The notes beneath the pieces are model-generated. The model was not told the DNA's origin. It searched no databases and worked only from the letters and a program-made list of their open reading frames with translations. Positions 17,463 to 27,626 of a stretch of 64,000 bases of DNA are shown here, in pieces. This stretch comes from Desulfobulbus rhabdoformis (lineage in GTDB: Bacteria; Desulfobacterota; Desulfobulbia; Desulfobulbales; Desulfobulbaceae), in assembly GCF_016919065.1 (NCBI RefSeq), contig NZ_JAFFQA010000023.1, forward strand, positions 1 through 64,000, in the 5' to 3' direction. A program made the position numbers and the translations under genes. Within the stretch, counting starts at the first letter, position 1, and each line of letters starts with the position of its first letter.

Positions 17463-18061
17463 TGCTGATGTAGGTGATCGGCGAGCTTGCTGGTCGTCAA
17501 ACGCATGTTGAGACTGAGCAGCCGCATGATTTTTTTGAGTAAAGTAACTGTTATCGCAGGGTATGTATCACTTAGGCGGTCAAACCCTTTTTTAGTCAAA
17601 AGAATGACCACTGAAGGTTGCCGGGCAATGACTGAAGCTGAACGTGGTGCTTTGTCAATGATAGACATTTCACCAATTGTGTTTCCCTTGCCGAGTCTTG
17701 TGATAACGCGGTAGTCGCCAACGCTGGTTTTTTTCAGAACATCCAGCAGCCCGCGAACAACAAAGCACATATAGTCCCCTTTTTCGCCTTCCGTGAACAG
17801 ATGTTCTCCACGGTTGATCTCCATAAAGTTCAAGTGACGTGCAAGTATATCGAGTTCATCGGTCTTGAAGGCGTCGAAAAGGGGCAGGGTCAGAAGGAGA
17901 TCCCTTGTTTTTTCTTCCGTATCAGTGAGTTCCAATTTGGGAACAACCATTTTTTTTGTACCGGATGGGAAAGACGTGACTCGGCGGCGTAATTTTTGTA
18001 CAGCCCTGCATTTCAATAATTCTAAGCCTACCACATGTAAAATGTAGAATACAAGGGACAT
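17459..18061 (-). CDS. Cyclic-nucleotide-binding domain protein
   Basis: Up to 200 residues; a start at Met 38 (17950) is also possible, and neither has a ribosome site. The cNMP-binding beta roll is clear ([25 protein letters not shown], then [21 protein letters not shown] with the phosphate-binding GE...RSA motif). There is no DNA-binding domain; the C-terminus is a short helix. It shares an operon with the sigma-54 activator and may sense a nucleotide and act on it by contact, which is an inference. Confidence 0.8.
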   Translation of the reverse strand: MSLVFYILHVVGLELLKCRAVQKLRRRVTSFPSGTKKMVVPKLELTDTEEKTRDLLLTLPLFDAFKTDELDILARHLNFMEINRGEHLFTEGEKGDYMCFVVRGLLDVLKKTSVGDYRVITRLGKGNTIGEMSIIDKAPRSASVIARQPSVVILLTKKGFDRLSDTYPAITVTLLKKIMRLLSLNMRLTTSKLADHLHQQ

Positions 18062-18062
18062 T

Positions 18063-18083
18063 ACGAAAAAGTGTCACTTTTTT
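18063..18083. promoter_or_regulatory. Palindrome at the start of the cNMP-binding gene
   Basis: AAAAAGTG-T-CACTTTTTT forms a near-perfect inverted repeat immediately upstream of the upstream start of the cyclic-nucleotide-binding gene and 75 bp before the nuclease gene. It could be an operator for the divergent pair. Confidence 0.35.
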
Positions 18084-18155
18084 GACGTTGTTAAAAAGGT
18101 GTGCAACTCCTTATGTTAACGATAAAAGTAAAAATTTGAACCAAGGGTACAAAAA

Positions 18156-18647
18156 ATGATACGTAATTTCAGGATGATCCCCTTTTTGTTCCTGCTCAGC
18201 CTATTTTTTTCAGGGGGGCAGCTATATGCATACGAGGCAGTTGTGACCCATGTTCTTGATGGTGATTCATTTCGTGTCCGCCAGGGGAGACAGATCCAGA
18301 CTATCCGGCTTTACGGTATTGACTGCCCCGAATACCGCCAACATGGATGGCGTCAGGCCAAGCAATTCACAAAGCGGGTGCTTGCTCGGCAGCGGTTGAT
18401 TATTCAACCTATGGATGTTGACCGTTACGGCCGAACCGTCGCTTTGGTGTATGTTGATGGGCGTTTGCTCAATGCGGATCTTGTGAGCGATGGCTGGGCC
18501 TGGCTTTATAGAAGATACTGCCATGCGCAACCGCTCTGCAGAGAACTCAATCAGCTTGAACAGAACGCGCGGGCAGGCAAAAAAGGTATCTGGCAAAAAA
18601 AGAAGCCCATGCCTCCTTGGGTATGGAAGAGAAAAAAATATAAGTAA
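18156..18647 (+). CDS. Secreted thermonuclease-like nuclease (SNase family)
   Basis: 163 residues with a signal peptide ending at about residue 25 (FSGGQLYA). The SNase fold is marked by the DGDSF motif, RLYGIDCPE, DRYGRTVALVYV and LVSDGWAWLYRRY; the catalytic Arg/Glu/Arg pattern of staphylococcal nuclease appears kept. AAGGG lies 8 bases before the ATG. It likely degrades extracellular or periplasmic nucleic acid. It is a single gene. Confidence 0.88.
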   Translation: MIRNFRMIPFLFLLSLFFSGGQLYAYEAVVTHVLDGDSFRVRQGRQIQTIRLYGIDCPEYRQHGWRQAKQFTKRVLARQRLIIQPMDVDRYGRTVALVYVDGRLLNADLVSDGWAWLYRRYCHAQPLCRELNQLEQNARAGKKGIWQKKKPMPPWVWKRKKYK

Positions 18648-18846
18648 TCGAGATACCTCAACGCTCTCCTATCAATTCGTGCCAGCGGGGAGAATCCCTT
18701 GCGCTGGAATAAATCTCAAATCGGCTTGTATTTGACAAACCCCAGGTGATAGAATTTTTCTGATTGCAACGGGAAGGTGATCGGTTATTTCCATAGATGA
18801 CCAACCTTCCCCGCATAATGAGACTTCATGAAGGAGGTAAAGTCGT

Positions 18847-19080
18847 ATGAGTGTTCCCCCGAAAAATAACCCGATATGGGCCGACATTGTCACAGGTCGG
18901 AAAACGTTTACCCTCAAGTTTCTGGCAGCAAAGATTCTTCTAGGGCGAGTTGTTCGAACGGTTTCCGCTTCTCCCACTGCTGCAAATGTGAACGATGCCG
19001 TGGCTCAACTGCATGCTGTTTATGAAAAAAACGCAGGCAGCCCCTCGGTAAAAGAAGATCTTAAAGTTATTTTTGGATAG
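18847..19080 (+). CDS. Small conserved-looking protein of unknown function
   Basis: 77 residues, soluble, no motif I recognise. A very good ribosome site (GAAGGAGG) precedes the ATG at 18847 and the next gene starts 8 bp after its stop, so it is a real gene in a two-gene operon with the following unknown. Confidence 0.7.
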   Translation: MSVPPKNNPIWADIVTGRKTFTLKFLAAKILLGRVVRTVSASPTAANVNDAVAQLHAVYEKNAGSPSVKEDLKVIFG

Positions 19081-19088
19081 GAGAAGCC

Positions 19089-20084
19089 ATGCAACAAAAT
19101 ACTTTCAGCATTGCCGAGGTGGAGAAAGCCATTAAAGACGGTCGTACCCTGTTGATTGCAGGGGAGGAAGCTCTTTTGCAAGCGTTGCCACAAGGGAAAT
19201 GGGTGGGAGGCACCATTCCCTACTTTGTCTCTCCGGATAAGGGCGGCGAGGTGAATAAAGAGCAGGTGTTTGTCACTGATATCAGTGAGGTGGCTGCAAG
19301 CATCACCGTGGGCGTGTACACTCAGGATACACTGGGAAAGGTTTATACCGATGAGGATGGCTGTGGTTTCAGTTTTATCATTGTCCCCGCCGCCAGTGAG
19401 GTGCATGCGAGTTTTGCGGTCAATGGTCCGAATTATAAAGATTTTGGCTCCCGCCCATTGATTGGCTGGGTGTCAGGCGTACACTTAGATGATCTGGGCA
19501 AAGTGACACCAAAGGTCTTTGATGGCATCACCGGTAAATCCTTCGAGCAGGAAGCTGTGGTCATGCACGTGATGCTCCCGGCCGGAAAGAGCGTTGATGT
19601 GGGCATCATCAACCTTTTTGAGCAGGGGGAAGGCGATGTGCTCACCTTTGCGACAGATGGCTTTGCTGCAACTGAGGTCATGGTGAACGGAGTCAAAGAA
19701 AATTTTGCAGATTATATAACCAAAAATAATCTGGATACGAAACTGCCCCTTGTAGCCGACTATTACGGTGCTATGGTGAACATTAGCTTTCAGAGCGTTG
19801 AACCGGGTGGTGAGGTCAAACTGTACGCGCCGGTCTTTTCTGGCATTCGCTATAAACATGCTCAGGCTGTCAGTAACTATGGCGAGGCCTTTAGCGACCA
19901 ACTCAAGAAAAACAGTCCGGATGCCAACAGTGTGGCCTTTTCCTGTAACTGTATTCTCAACTATCTCTATTCAGGCCTTGAGGGCAACAAAACCGATCCC
20001 TTTGTGGGGCCGGTTACCTTTGGCGAGATTGCCTATCAGTTATTGAATCAGACCTTGGTCTATCTGGAAGTACACGATAACTGA
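19089..20084 (+). CDS. Conserved protein of unknown function
   Basis: 331 residues, no signal peptide or membrane helix. AGGAGAAG precedes the ATG. There are several Gly-rich beta stretches (LPQGKWVGGTIPYFVSPDKGG; GWVSGVHLDDLGK) and a Cys pair in FSCNCILNYLYSG near the C-terminus. The overall look (a sensor-like beta-rich fold ending with conserved Cys) recalls FIST-type proteins, but I cannot assign it. It ends at a strong terminator. Confidence 0.75.
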   Translation: MQQNTFSIAEVEKAIKDGRTLLIAGEEALLQALPQGKWVGGTIPYFVSPDKGGEVNKEQVFVTDISEVAASITVGVYTQDTLGKVYTDEDGCGFSFIIVPAASEVHASFAVNGPNYKDFGSRPLIGWVSGVHLDDLGKVTPKVFDGITGKSFEQEAVVMHVMLPAGKSVDVGIINLFEQGEGDVLTFATDGFAATEVMVNGVKENFADYITKNNLDTKLPLVADYYGAMVNISFQSVEPGGEVKLYAPVFSGIRYKHAQAVSNYGEAFSDQLKKNSPDANSVAFSCNCILNYLYSGLEGNKTDPFVGPVTFGEIAYQLLNQTLVYLEVHDN

Positions 20085-20112
20085 TCTTCGATATTTTTTA
20101 TTTGGAGATAAT

Positions 20113-20142
20113 GGCCCGGTTTATCCGGGCCTTATTTGTTTT
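20113..20142 (+). terminator. Rho-independent terminator
   Basis: The hairpin GGCCCGG-tttat-CCGGGCC is followed by a T-rich tail, 28 bp after the stop of the preceding gene. Confidence 0.85.
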
Positions 20143-20146
20143 TCAC

Positions 20147-20347
20147 TATAGGGTGTCTTGAATAATTAGATTTTTCAATCAAGGCCAGATAAGCGTAGAC
20201 TTCGAGGATTGAGCAAAATTTTACCGCAGGCATATACATGATATCGGAGTCTTCGCTTACCTCCGAGGATAAAATTTTAAGAATGACGAGGTAAGCGCCA
20301 GACTCCGCGGGATTGGCAGAAAAAGCAATTATTCAAGATTCCCTATA
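20147..20347. mobile_element. MITE copy 1, full length (about 200 bp)
   Basis: Ends TATAGGG-tg-TCTTGAATAATT and its inverse AATTATTCAAGA-tt-CCCTATA make a 21-bp terminal inverted repeat flanked by TA, as with IS630/Tc1-type elements. Internal inverted segments (AAAATTTTA..., GCTTACCTC / GAGGTAAGC) could fold the whole element. No coding capacity. Copies 2 and 3 are at 24358 and 48403. Confidence 0.85.
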
Positions 20348-20365
20348 CTCCTTCTTCTCTTCTTT

Positions 20366-21322
20366 ATGATTATCAGTGCCAGCCGTCGGACTGACATCCC
20401 GGCTTTTTACTCTACCTGGCTGCGCAATCGGCTGCTTGCCAGGCGGGTGCTTGTACGTAATCCCTTCAATCGGCGTCAGGTTGCAGATATCTCTCTTGAT
20501 CCATCTGTTACAGATGCTCTGGTCCTTTGGACTAAAAATCCCGCCCCCCTGGTCCCCTATGTAGCTGAAATTGAAGCGATGGGATTTCCACTGTTCATTC
20601 AGTACACCATTACCGGTTGTTCGCAGCAACTGGAACCCTATCTGCCTGAACGTGCACAACGTATAGAAAGCTTCAGGCAATGCGCCGAGATGCTCGGCCC
20701 CGGAAGAGTCCATTGGCGTTTTGATCCCATTGTGTTCACTCAAACACTCACTCCTGCCCACTATCTGCAGCAATTTGGCCAACTGGTCCAGCTGCTTCAG
20801 GGCTACACAACCCAGTGCACAACGAGTTTTGTCAGCCTCTACACAAAGTGCAGGCGTAATCTACGCGACATAGCTCTTGTTGATCCAGGAGAGTCTGCAA
20901 AACAAGAGCTTATTGCGAAGATGAATGCCATCTCCAGCCGCTCTGGCATCAGGTTGCAAGGATGTTGTGATCCCTTTCTTACCGCACATTGCGGGGTTGA
21001 CCAGGCGCACTGCATAGATGCCCGCGAAATTGGTCAGAGTTTGGGGAAAAATTTTCAGGTTAAAAAAGACGCTGGCCAGCGTTCTGGTTGTGGTTGCAGC
21101 CAAAGCATTGATATTGGAGCATACGATTCCTGTACCCACGGCTGTCTCTACTGTTACGCCAACACCAGCCATACGAGGGCAACTGCCAATCTGGCACAGC
21201 ATGACCCGCACTCCCCACTCCTGCTTGGTACCCTTCGTGGAGACGAGACTCTCCACAAGCGTCAGGTGCATTCATTGCAAATAAGGCAGGGAGCACTTTT
21301 TGATATTGACCCCCAAAAATAA
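20366..21322 (+). CDS. DUF1848-family protein with C-terminal cysteine cluster
   Basis: 318 residues opening with MIISASRRTDIPAFYSTW, the signature I associate with DUF1848. The C-terminal part carries CGC, then CTHGCLYCYAN, a Cys cluster resembling a radical-SAM-type iron-sulfur site though displaced to the C-terminus. Function is unknown; an Fe-S-dependent, nucleic-acid-linked activity is speculated for the family. It starts 18 bp after a MITE, so its promoter may lie inside that element. No good ribosome site is seen. Confidence 0.75.
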   Translation: MIISASRRTDIPAFYSTWLRNRLLARRVLVRNPFNRRQVADISLDPSVTDALVLWTKNPAPLVPYVAEIEAMGFPLFIQYTITGCSQQLEPYLPERAQRIESFRQCAEMLGPGRVHWRFDPIVFTQTLTPAHYLQQFGQLVQLLQGYTTQCTTSFVSLYTKCRRNLRDIALVDPGESAKQELIAKMNAISSRSGIRLQGCCDPFLTAHCGVDQAHCIDAREIGQSLGKNFQVKKDAGQRSGCGCSQSIDIGAYDSCTHGCLYCYANTSHTRATANLAQHDPHSPLLLGTLRGDETLHKRQVHSLQIRQGALFDIDPQK

Positions 21323-21596
21323 TCAGCAAAGCTCGTCTTCGGTAAACAATCCTTTTCAAGCCCTTGACAGCAGAGGACTTGCCATGTATTGCTTTCCCTC
21401 CGTATCAGGTGCTTGGGGGAAACAGACGCCTGAAAAATTCCTGAATTCGAGATAGCGGCCGCAGAAGACCCACCGCTTCAGGAAATTGTTTGATAACTTT
21501 GTAGCCGTGACCAATACGTAACCGATCACGTTGAAAGCACAGGAGAATTCGCCCCAAATCATGGAATATGAAGTTGGGGGAAATCAAGGGGCATGA

Positions 21597-23393
<1,797 letters not shown>

Positions 23394-23410
23394 ACGATTT
23401 TGTAACAAAA

Positions 23411-23440
23411 AACGCCGATCCCTTGGCAATGGGATCGGCG
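23411..23440. terminator. Bidirectional terminator between convergent genes
   Basis: Perfect stem CGCCGATCCC / GGGATCGGCG with an 8-base loop. It is flanked by A6 on the left, so read on the minus strand it has a T6 tail serving the small gene at 23478-23747; on the plus strand it serves malic enzyme. Confidence 0.85.
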
Positions 23441-23477
23441 TTGAAAAAGGCGCGTCTTCAAAAAAGAGTGTCTATGC

Positions 23478-23747
23478 TTACCCATGTCTTCGAAACGGTT
23501 TACGAACAAAGTCCGTAAATTTGGGCTGTACCACACAAAAGCCAGTCATGCAGTCGCCGATGGAGTTGATTTCGGCCTCTTCAAGATCAATCAAAGCGGC
23601 AATGACATCCTGTTCATTTGCTCCCGCAAACTCCCCTTCCTTGGTGTACCAACCCGCTTCTTGACGAAAATCAAAATGATCATGGACATGGGCCACCTGT
23701 GCCTGCTGAGGTAAATCGATAAATTTCGTCTCCGTTGCTTCTGCCAT
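23478..23747 (-). CDS. Small acidic protein of unknown function
   Basis: 89 residues from ATG 23747, with AAAGGAGG at good distance. Soluble; it contains HVHDHFDF and a Cys pair (CMTGFC) near the end, which could bind a metal. No family recognised. The start lies about 50 bp from the stop of the next gene on the same strand, so both may be one operon. Confidence 0.7.
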   Translation of the reverse strand: MAEATETKFIDLPQQAQVAHVHDHFDFRQEAGWYTKEGEFAGANEQDVIAALIDLEEAEINSIGDCMTGFCVVQPKFTDFVRKPFRRHG

Positions 23748-23793
23748 GTCATACCTCCTTTCGATACTGTGCAGGGGAAAAGTAGGGTGCCGC

Positions 23794-24177
23794 CTACCAG
23801 AGACTGGAATCGGCTTTGCCGAGAAAGACTTTGGTGCAGATGAGAATGTTCCGGGCGTTGTCACCTGCCTGAATACGAAGCAATCCTTCACGGAGGATAA
23901 TTTTCTTGAGCAGCTCCCGGCCGTTTGATTCGTTGTAGTAGATATCGGAGTCAAGAATATCCTGCACATTCTCCGGTTCGGTTTTATCGACAATGAGCTG
24001 GACACCGAGCTTGAGAAAGGGATCTTGAATCTGCATCAGTTCACCTTCAAGCGCAAGCAGACCACGTTTAAAGGCAACCTCACCCAAATCGCGTAGTTTT
24101 TTCACCATCGGGACCAGGCTCTCCTGATCTTCTTTGCTGCAGGCTGCCTTGGCGGCAAGGGATAAATCTCGTAACAT
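23794..24177 (-). CDS. Orphan MotA cytoplasmic-loop-like protein
   Basis: 127 residues from ATG 24177 (AAAGGA upstream). Residues about 20-95 match the cytoplasmic loop of MotA stator proteins: a helix like GLLALEGELMQIQDPFLKLGVQLIVD followed by a PE..Q.IL motif. None of the four MotA membrane helices is present, and the upstream frame carries no signal for them. It may be a decoy or regulator that binds FliG, or a remnant; its ribosome site and intact frame favour a real gene. Confidence 0.6.
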   Translation of the reverse strand: MLRDLSLAAKAACSKEDQESLVPMVKKLRDLGEVAFKRGLLALEGELMQIQDPFLKLGVQLIVDKTEPENVQDILDSDIYYNESNGRELLKKIILREGLLRIQAGDNARNILICTKVFLGKADSSLW

Positions 24178-24357
24178 AATGGTTCCTTTGTACTGGAAAA
24201 CAATTTTTCGTTCTGCATGATGAGGAAACAAAAATCTGATCCATGCCCTCAACAAACAGAATACCATCAGGGAATGGTTGTATTGTGCAGAGGGATGCGC
24301 CAAAAGTGAAGGGAAAAAGGAATTGTCCGACGAGATGCTGCCGTTGAGGTTCTTTTT

Positions 24358-24504
24358 TAGGGTGTCTTGAATAATTTGATTTTTCAATCAAGGTCAAGGC
24401 ATGCTTAAAATTTTACCGCAGGCATATACATGATATTCCGAGGATAAAATTTTAAGCATAACGCCGAGATTGGAAGAAAAAGCAATTATTCAGGATTCCC
24501 TTTA
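24358..24504. mobile_element. MITE copy 2, internally deleted (about 147 bp)
   Basis: Same terminal repeats as copy 1 (TAGGGTGTCTTGAATAATT at the left, AATTATTCAGGATTCCC at the right), with the middle shortened. Its right end coincides with the stop codon of the ABC permease at 24502. Confidence 0.85.
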
Positions 24505-25701
24505 TTCTGAGCGCAGAGCCTCAAGGGGGCTTAAAAGCGCAGCCTGGCGTGCCGGTAAAAGCGAGGCCACGACACCGATCCCCATGGAAAGCAATTCGGA
24601 GAGGACAACAAAACTCCAGGGTGTGTGCACCGGAAGCAGCGGAACCAGCAAGTGAATCAGATTGGCACAGAGAAAACCGGCCACCAGCCCGGCAAAACCA
24701 CCGAGCGCAGCCAAAAGTGTCCCTTCCAGCAGGAAAAAAAGCAGCACCTGTCCCTTGGTCGACCCCAGCGCCCGCAAGAGGCCAATTTCGCCGGTTCGTT
24801 CCCGCACGCTGATGGTCATTACTGTAAAAATCCCTACACTTCCCACCAAGAGCGAGATACCTCCCAGTGCCCCAACAGCCACCGTCAGCATACCAAGCAC
24901 CGAGCCTAGCACATCAAGCATCTGTTGCTGGGTGGTGATGGTGAAATCTTCCTGACCATGACGGGCAAGCAGGAGCCTCTTGATGGCTGCCACCATTTCC
25001 TCGGGATCGTTACCTCGACGGTAGAGAATATCGATCTCCATCAATCCTTCCCGATTAAAGAGATCAAGGGCTCTGCTGGCAGGCATATAAACGGTATCAT
25101 CCATGTCAAAGCCAAGGATCTGTCCCTTGGACTCCATCACCCCGATAACCCGAGCCGGTTGATTGCCGATCTGGATGCGCTCCCCCAGTGGATTGCGCCC
25201 GACAAAGAGTTCCTGGTTGACTTTATGCCCCAGCACCACAAAGGCGCGTGCAGCCCTGGCATCGTCGGCAGGGAGAAAGCGCCCTCGTTGAACCCGCATT
25301 TGAAAGGCGGTATCCATGTCCGACCCAACCCCATAGACGGTGATGCGCCGGGTCCGGTTTTTGGCCTTCACCTCAGCATTGCCCTGGACCATGGGAACCG
25401 CGGCTTCTATCCCGGGTAAACGGCGCAACGCATCGGCATCTTCCAAGGTCAACAACCGCTCGGAGCCGATAACCCCCAGAGAGGTGCCCATGGTTTTGAC
25501 CTTGCCGGGATTGATCGCGATCAGGTTGGTGCCAAACTGGGTAAACTCTGCCAGAACAAAACGCTGCAACCCCTCACCCATGGAGGTGAGCAGGATAACA
25601 GCGGCAATACCCACGGCAATCCCAAGGCCAGTGAGAAAGGAGTGGAGTCGTTTGGCCCGAATGGAGGTGGTGACAAAACGGATTTGATCGACAATATCCA
25701 T
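24502..25701 (-). CDS. ABC transporter permease, MacB/FtsX type (second)
   Basis: 399 residues: N-terminal TM helix (about 22-42), large periplasmic domain, then three TM helices (about 275-390) of the FtsX fold, with the ERTGEIGLLRALGSTKGQV loop that contacts the ATPase. It starts 6 bp after the stop of its sister permease. Such proteins export macrolides, lipoproteins or signalling peptides by mechanotransmission. The stop codon lies within the end of MITE copy 2, so the natural C-terminus could have been altered. Confidence 0.88.
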   Translation of the reverse strand: MDIVDQIRFVTTSIRAKRLHSFLTGLGIAVGIAAVILLTSMGEGLQRFVLAEFTQFGTNLIAINPGKVKTMGTSLGVIGSERLLTLEDADALRRLPGIEAAVPMVQGNAEVKAKNRTRRITVYGVGSDMDTAFQMRVQRGRFLPADDARAARAFVVLGHKVNQELFVGRNPLGERIQIGNQPARVIGVMESKGQILGFDMDDTVYMPASRALDLFNREGLMEIDILYRRGNDPEEMVAAIKRLLLARHGQEDFTITTQQQMLDVLGSVLGMLTVAVGALGGISLLVGSVGIFTVMTISVRERTGEIGLLRALGSTKGQVLLFFLLEGTLLAALGGFAGLVAGFLCANLIHLLVPLLPVHTPWSFVVLSELLSMGIGVVASLLPARQAALLSPLEALRSE

Positions 25702-25707
25702 AGCGCC

Positions 25708-26916
25708 TCAATGACGGGCCAGAGCCTGAATGGGATCAAGATTGGCAGCCCGTCGTGCCGGAAGGAGCGAAAAGATACATCCTGTGCCCATGGCTGTGCC
25801 CATGGCCGCGGCAATAGCCCAGACCGGAGGCGTTGTCTGCAGGGTTGGGTAGAACTGGATTGCCAGCCAGGCCCCCGAAAATCCGATTCCCAGTCCGAGA
25901 ATACCGCCAAGGGTGGAGAGCAGCAGGGCCTCGCTGACGATCATAACCATAATCTGCATCTTGCCCGCACCCAACGCCTTGCATAAGCCAATTTCCGCCG
26001 TACGTTGGGCAACAGCCATGAGCATGACATTCATGATGAGAATACCGGCAACCACCAGGCTGATACCGGCTATACCGGCAACGGTCAGGGTAAGAACCGC
26101 AAGGATCTTGTCAAAGGTGGCCAGAACCGAATCCTGGGTGATGATGGTGACATCGTCCTCTCCATAGTGCCTTTTGGCAATGGTGGTGGTGATGTGTTTT
26201 TTGAGCCGTTCGATGCTCTCCATGTCTTTGGCTTCAATGAGCACCCGAAATAATCCCTCGGTGTTCAACAGCATCTGGGCAAAGGCCACCGGGACGATGA
26301 CCAGCTCTTCGGTATCCAGGCCGAGCGAGCGTCCCTCGGAACCGAGGATGCCAATGACCCGGCAACGAAATCCACTGATACGCACCAGCTCTCCCAGGGC
26401 ATTGCGTTGACCAAAGAGTTCACGGTAAACCTTGGCACCGATAATACAGACCGGCCGGGCAATCTCCATATCTTCCTGGGGAAGAAACGAACCACGTTCG
26501 AGCTGCAGATGATGAATATCCAGGATGGGAGAGGTAGAACCGATCAGGGGAATGTCCCGTTCCCGGCCACGGTAAGCTATGCTTAACTCCCCGATGACGA
26601 TCGGAGTGAGTCGTCCGACCGCATCACCGCGCATAAGTGCACGCGCATCACCTAGAGTGAGATCTCGAGGTGTCTCCCCCACCAGAGTTGCCGGCGTATT
26701 GGAGGCGGTATCCGCCCGACCGGGAATGACGATGACCAGATTGGTGCCCAATGAGGCAAATTGATCCACAATATAAAGCCTGGCCCCATTTCCAATACCG
26801 GTTAAGAGCACCACCGCGGCCACCCCTATGGACATGGCCAGGAGCATCAAAAAGGTGCGTACCCGATTGGAGCCAAGGGAGGAGAGGGCAAAGAGGATGG
26901 TGTCAGAGGGCCGCAT
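25708..26916 (-). CDS. ABC transporter permease, MacB/FtsX type (first)
   Basis: 402 residues with the same plan as its neighbour: N-terminal TM helix, periplasmic domain, three C-terminal TM helices, and the coupling loop RTAEIGLCKALGAGKMQI. Two different permeases in a row suggest a heterodimer with the single ATPase encoded upstream, unlike homodimeric MacB with its fused ATPase. Confidence 0.9.
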   Translation of the reverse strand: MRPSDTILFALSSLGSNRVRTFLMLLAMSIGVAAVVLLTGIGNGARLYIVDQFASLGTNLVIVIPGRADTASNTPATLVGETPRDLTLGDARALMRGDAVGRLTPIVIGELSIAYRGRERDIPLIGSTSPILDIHHLQLERGSFLPQEDMEIARPVCIIGAKVYRELFGQRNALGELVRISGFRCRVIGILGSEGRSLGLDTEELVIVPVAFAQMLLNTEGLFRVLIEAKDMESIERLKKHITTTIAKRHYGEDDVTIITQDSVLATFDKILAVLTLTVAGIAGISLVVAGILIMNVMLMAVAQRTAEIGLCKALGAGKMQIMVMIVSEALLLSTLGGILGLGIGFSGAWLAIQFYPTLQTTPPVWAIAAAMGTAMGTGCIFSLLPARRAANLDPIQALARH

Positions 26917-26951
26917 TATTCACCTGGGAGTATTTTCAGCATCACCCACCA

Positions 26952-27626
26952 TCACGGCTTCAAATCGCTGTCAATGGTCCCATCAACCACACGAATACGC
27001 CTTCGTGCCCGGTTGCCCACCTCAGGATCATGGGTGACGATCACCAGGGTAAGGCCATCCTGATTGAGTTGTTCCAGCAGGTTGATGATATCGCCGCTTG
27101 AATGGCGATCAAGGTTGCCTGTGGGTTCATCCGCCAGGAGGACGGTCGGCTGATGAATCACCGCTCGCGCAATGGCCACGCGCTGGCGTTGGCCACCAGA
27201 GAGTTCGTCTGGCCTGTGATGACGTCTTGTCTCCAGGCCAAAGGCGGTCAGTAGTGGCAGGCTTCGCGTTGCCCGTTCTTTGCGGCCAACGCCGGCAAGC
27301 ATCAGTGGCAATTCGATGTTCTGCTGGGCACTGAGACGGGGAACCAGATGAAAAAATTGGAAAATAAAGCCAATCTTCTGGCTGCGAACCTGGGCCAGTT
27401 GAGCATCAGAGAGACTGGTCACATCCTGACCTTCCAGCAGGTAATGGCCGCTGTCTGGTGTATCAAGCAGGCCTAGAGTATTGAGCAGGGTTGATTTACC
27501 TGATCCCGAGGGCCCCATAATGGAGACATATTCCCCCGGGGTGATAGTCAGGGAGATGTTATCCATGGCGCGGACTTCCTGGCCGCCCACATGAAAGATG
27601 CGGCTGACATGCTGCAGCTCGATCAT
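26952..27626 (-). CDS. ABC transporter ATP-binding protein, MacB/LolD type
   Basis: 224 residues with Walker A GPSGSGKST (about 38-46), Q loop, signature LSGGQRQRVAIARA, Walker B VLLADEPTGNLD and the switch His in VIVTHDPE. It overlaps the HlyD stop (ATGA). It is the cytoplasmic motor for the two permeases that follow. Confidence 0.95.
   Translation of the reverse strand: MIELQHVSRIFHVGGQEVRAMDNISLTITPGEYVSIMGPSGSGKSTLLNTLGLLDTPDSGHYLLEGQDVTSLSDAQLAQVRSQKIGFIFQFFHLVPRLSAQQNIELPLMLAGVGRKERATRSLPLLTAFGLETRRHHRPDELSGGQRQRVAIARAVIHQPTVLLADEPTGNLDRHSSGDIINLLEQLNQDGLTLVIVTHDPEVGNRARRRIRVVDGTIDSDLKP

Noticed and set aside
24925..25419. Open frames opposite the ABC permeases
   Set aside because: Shadows of the GC-rich permease genes, without ribosome sites or family features.
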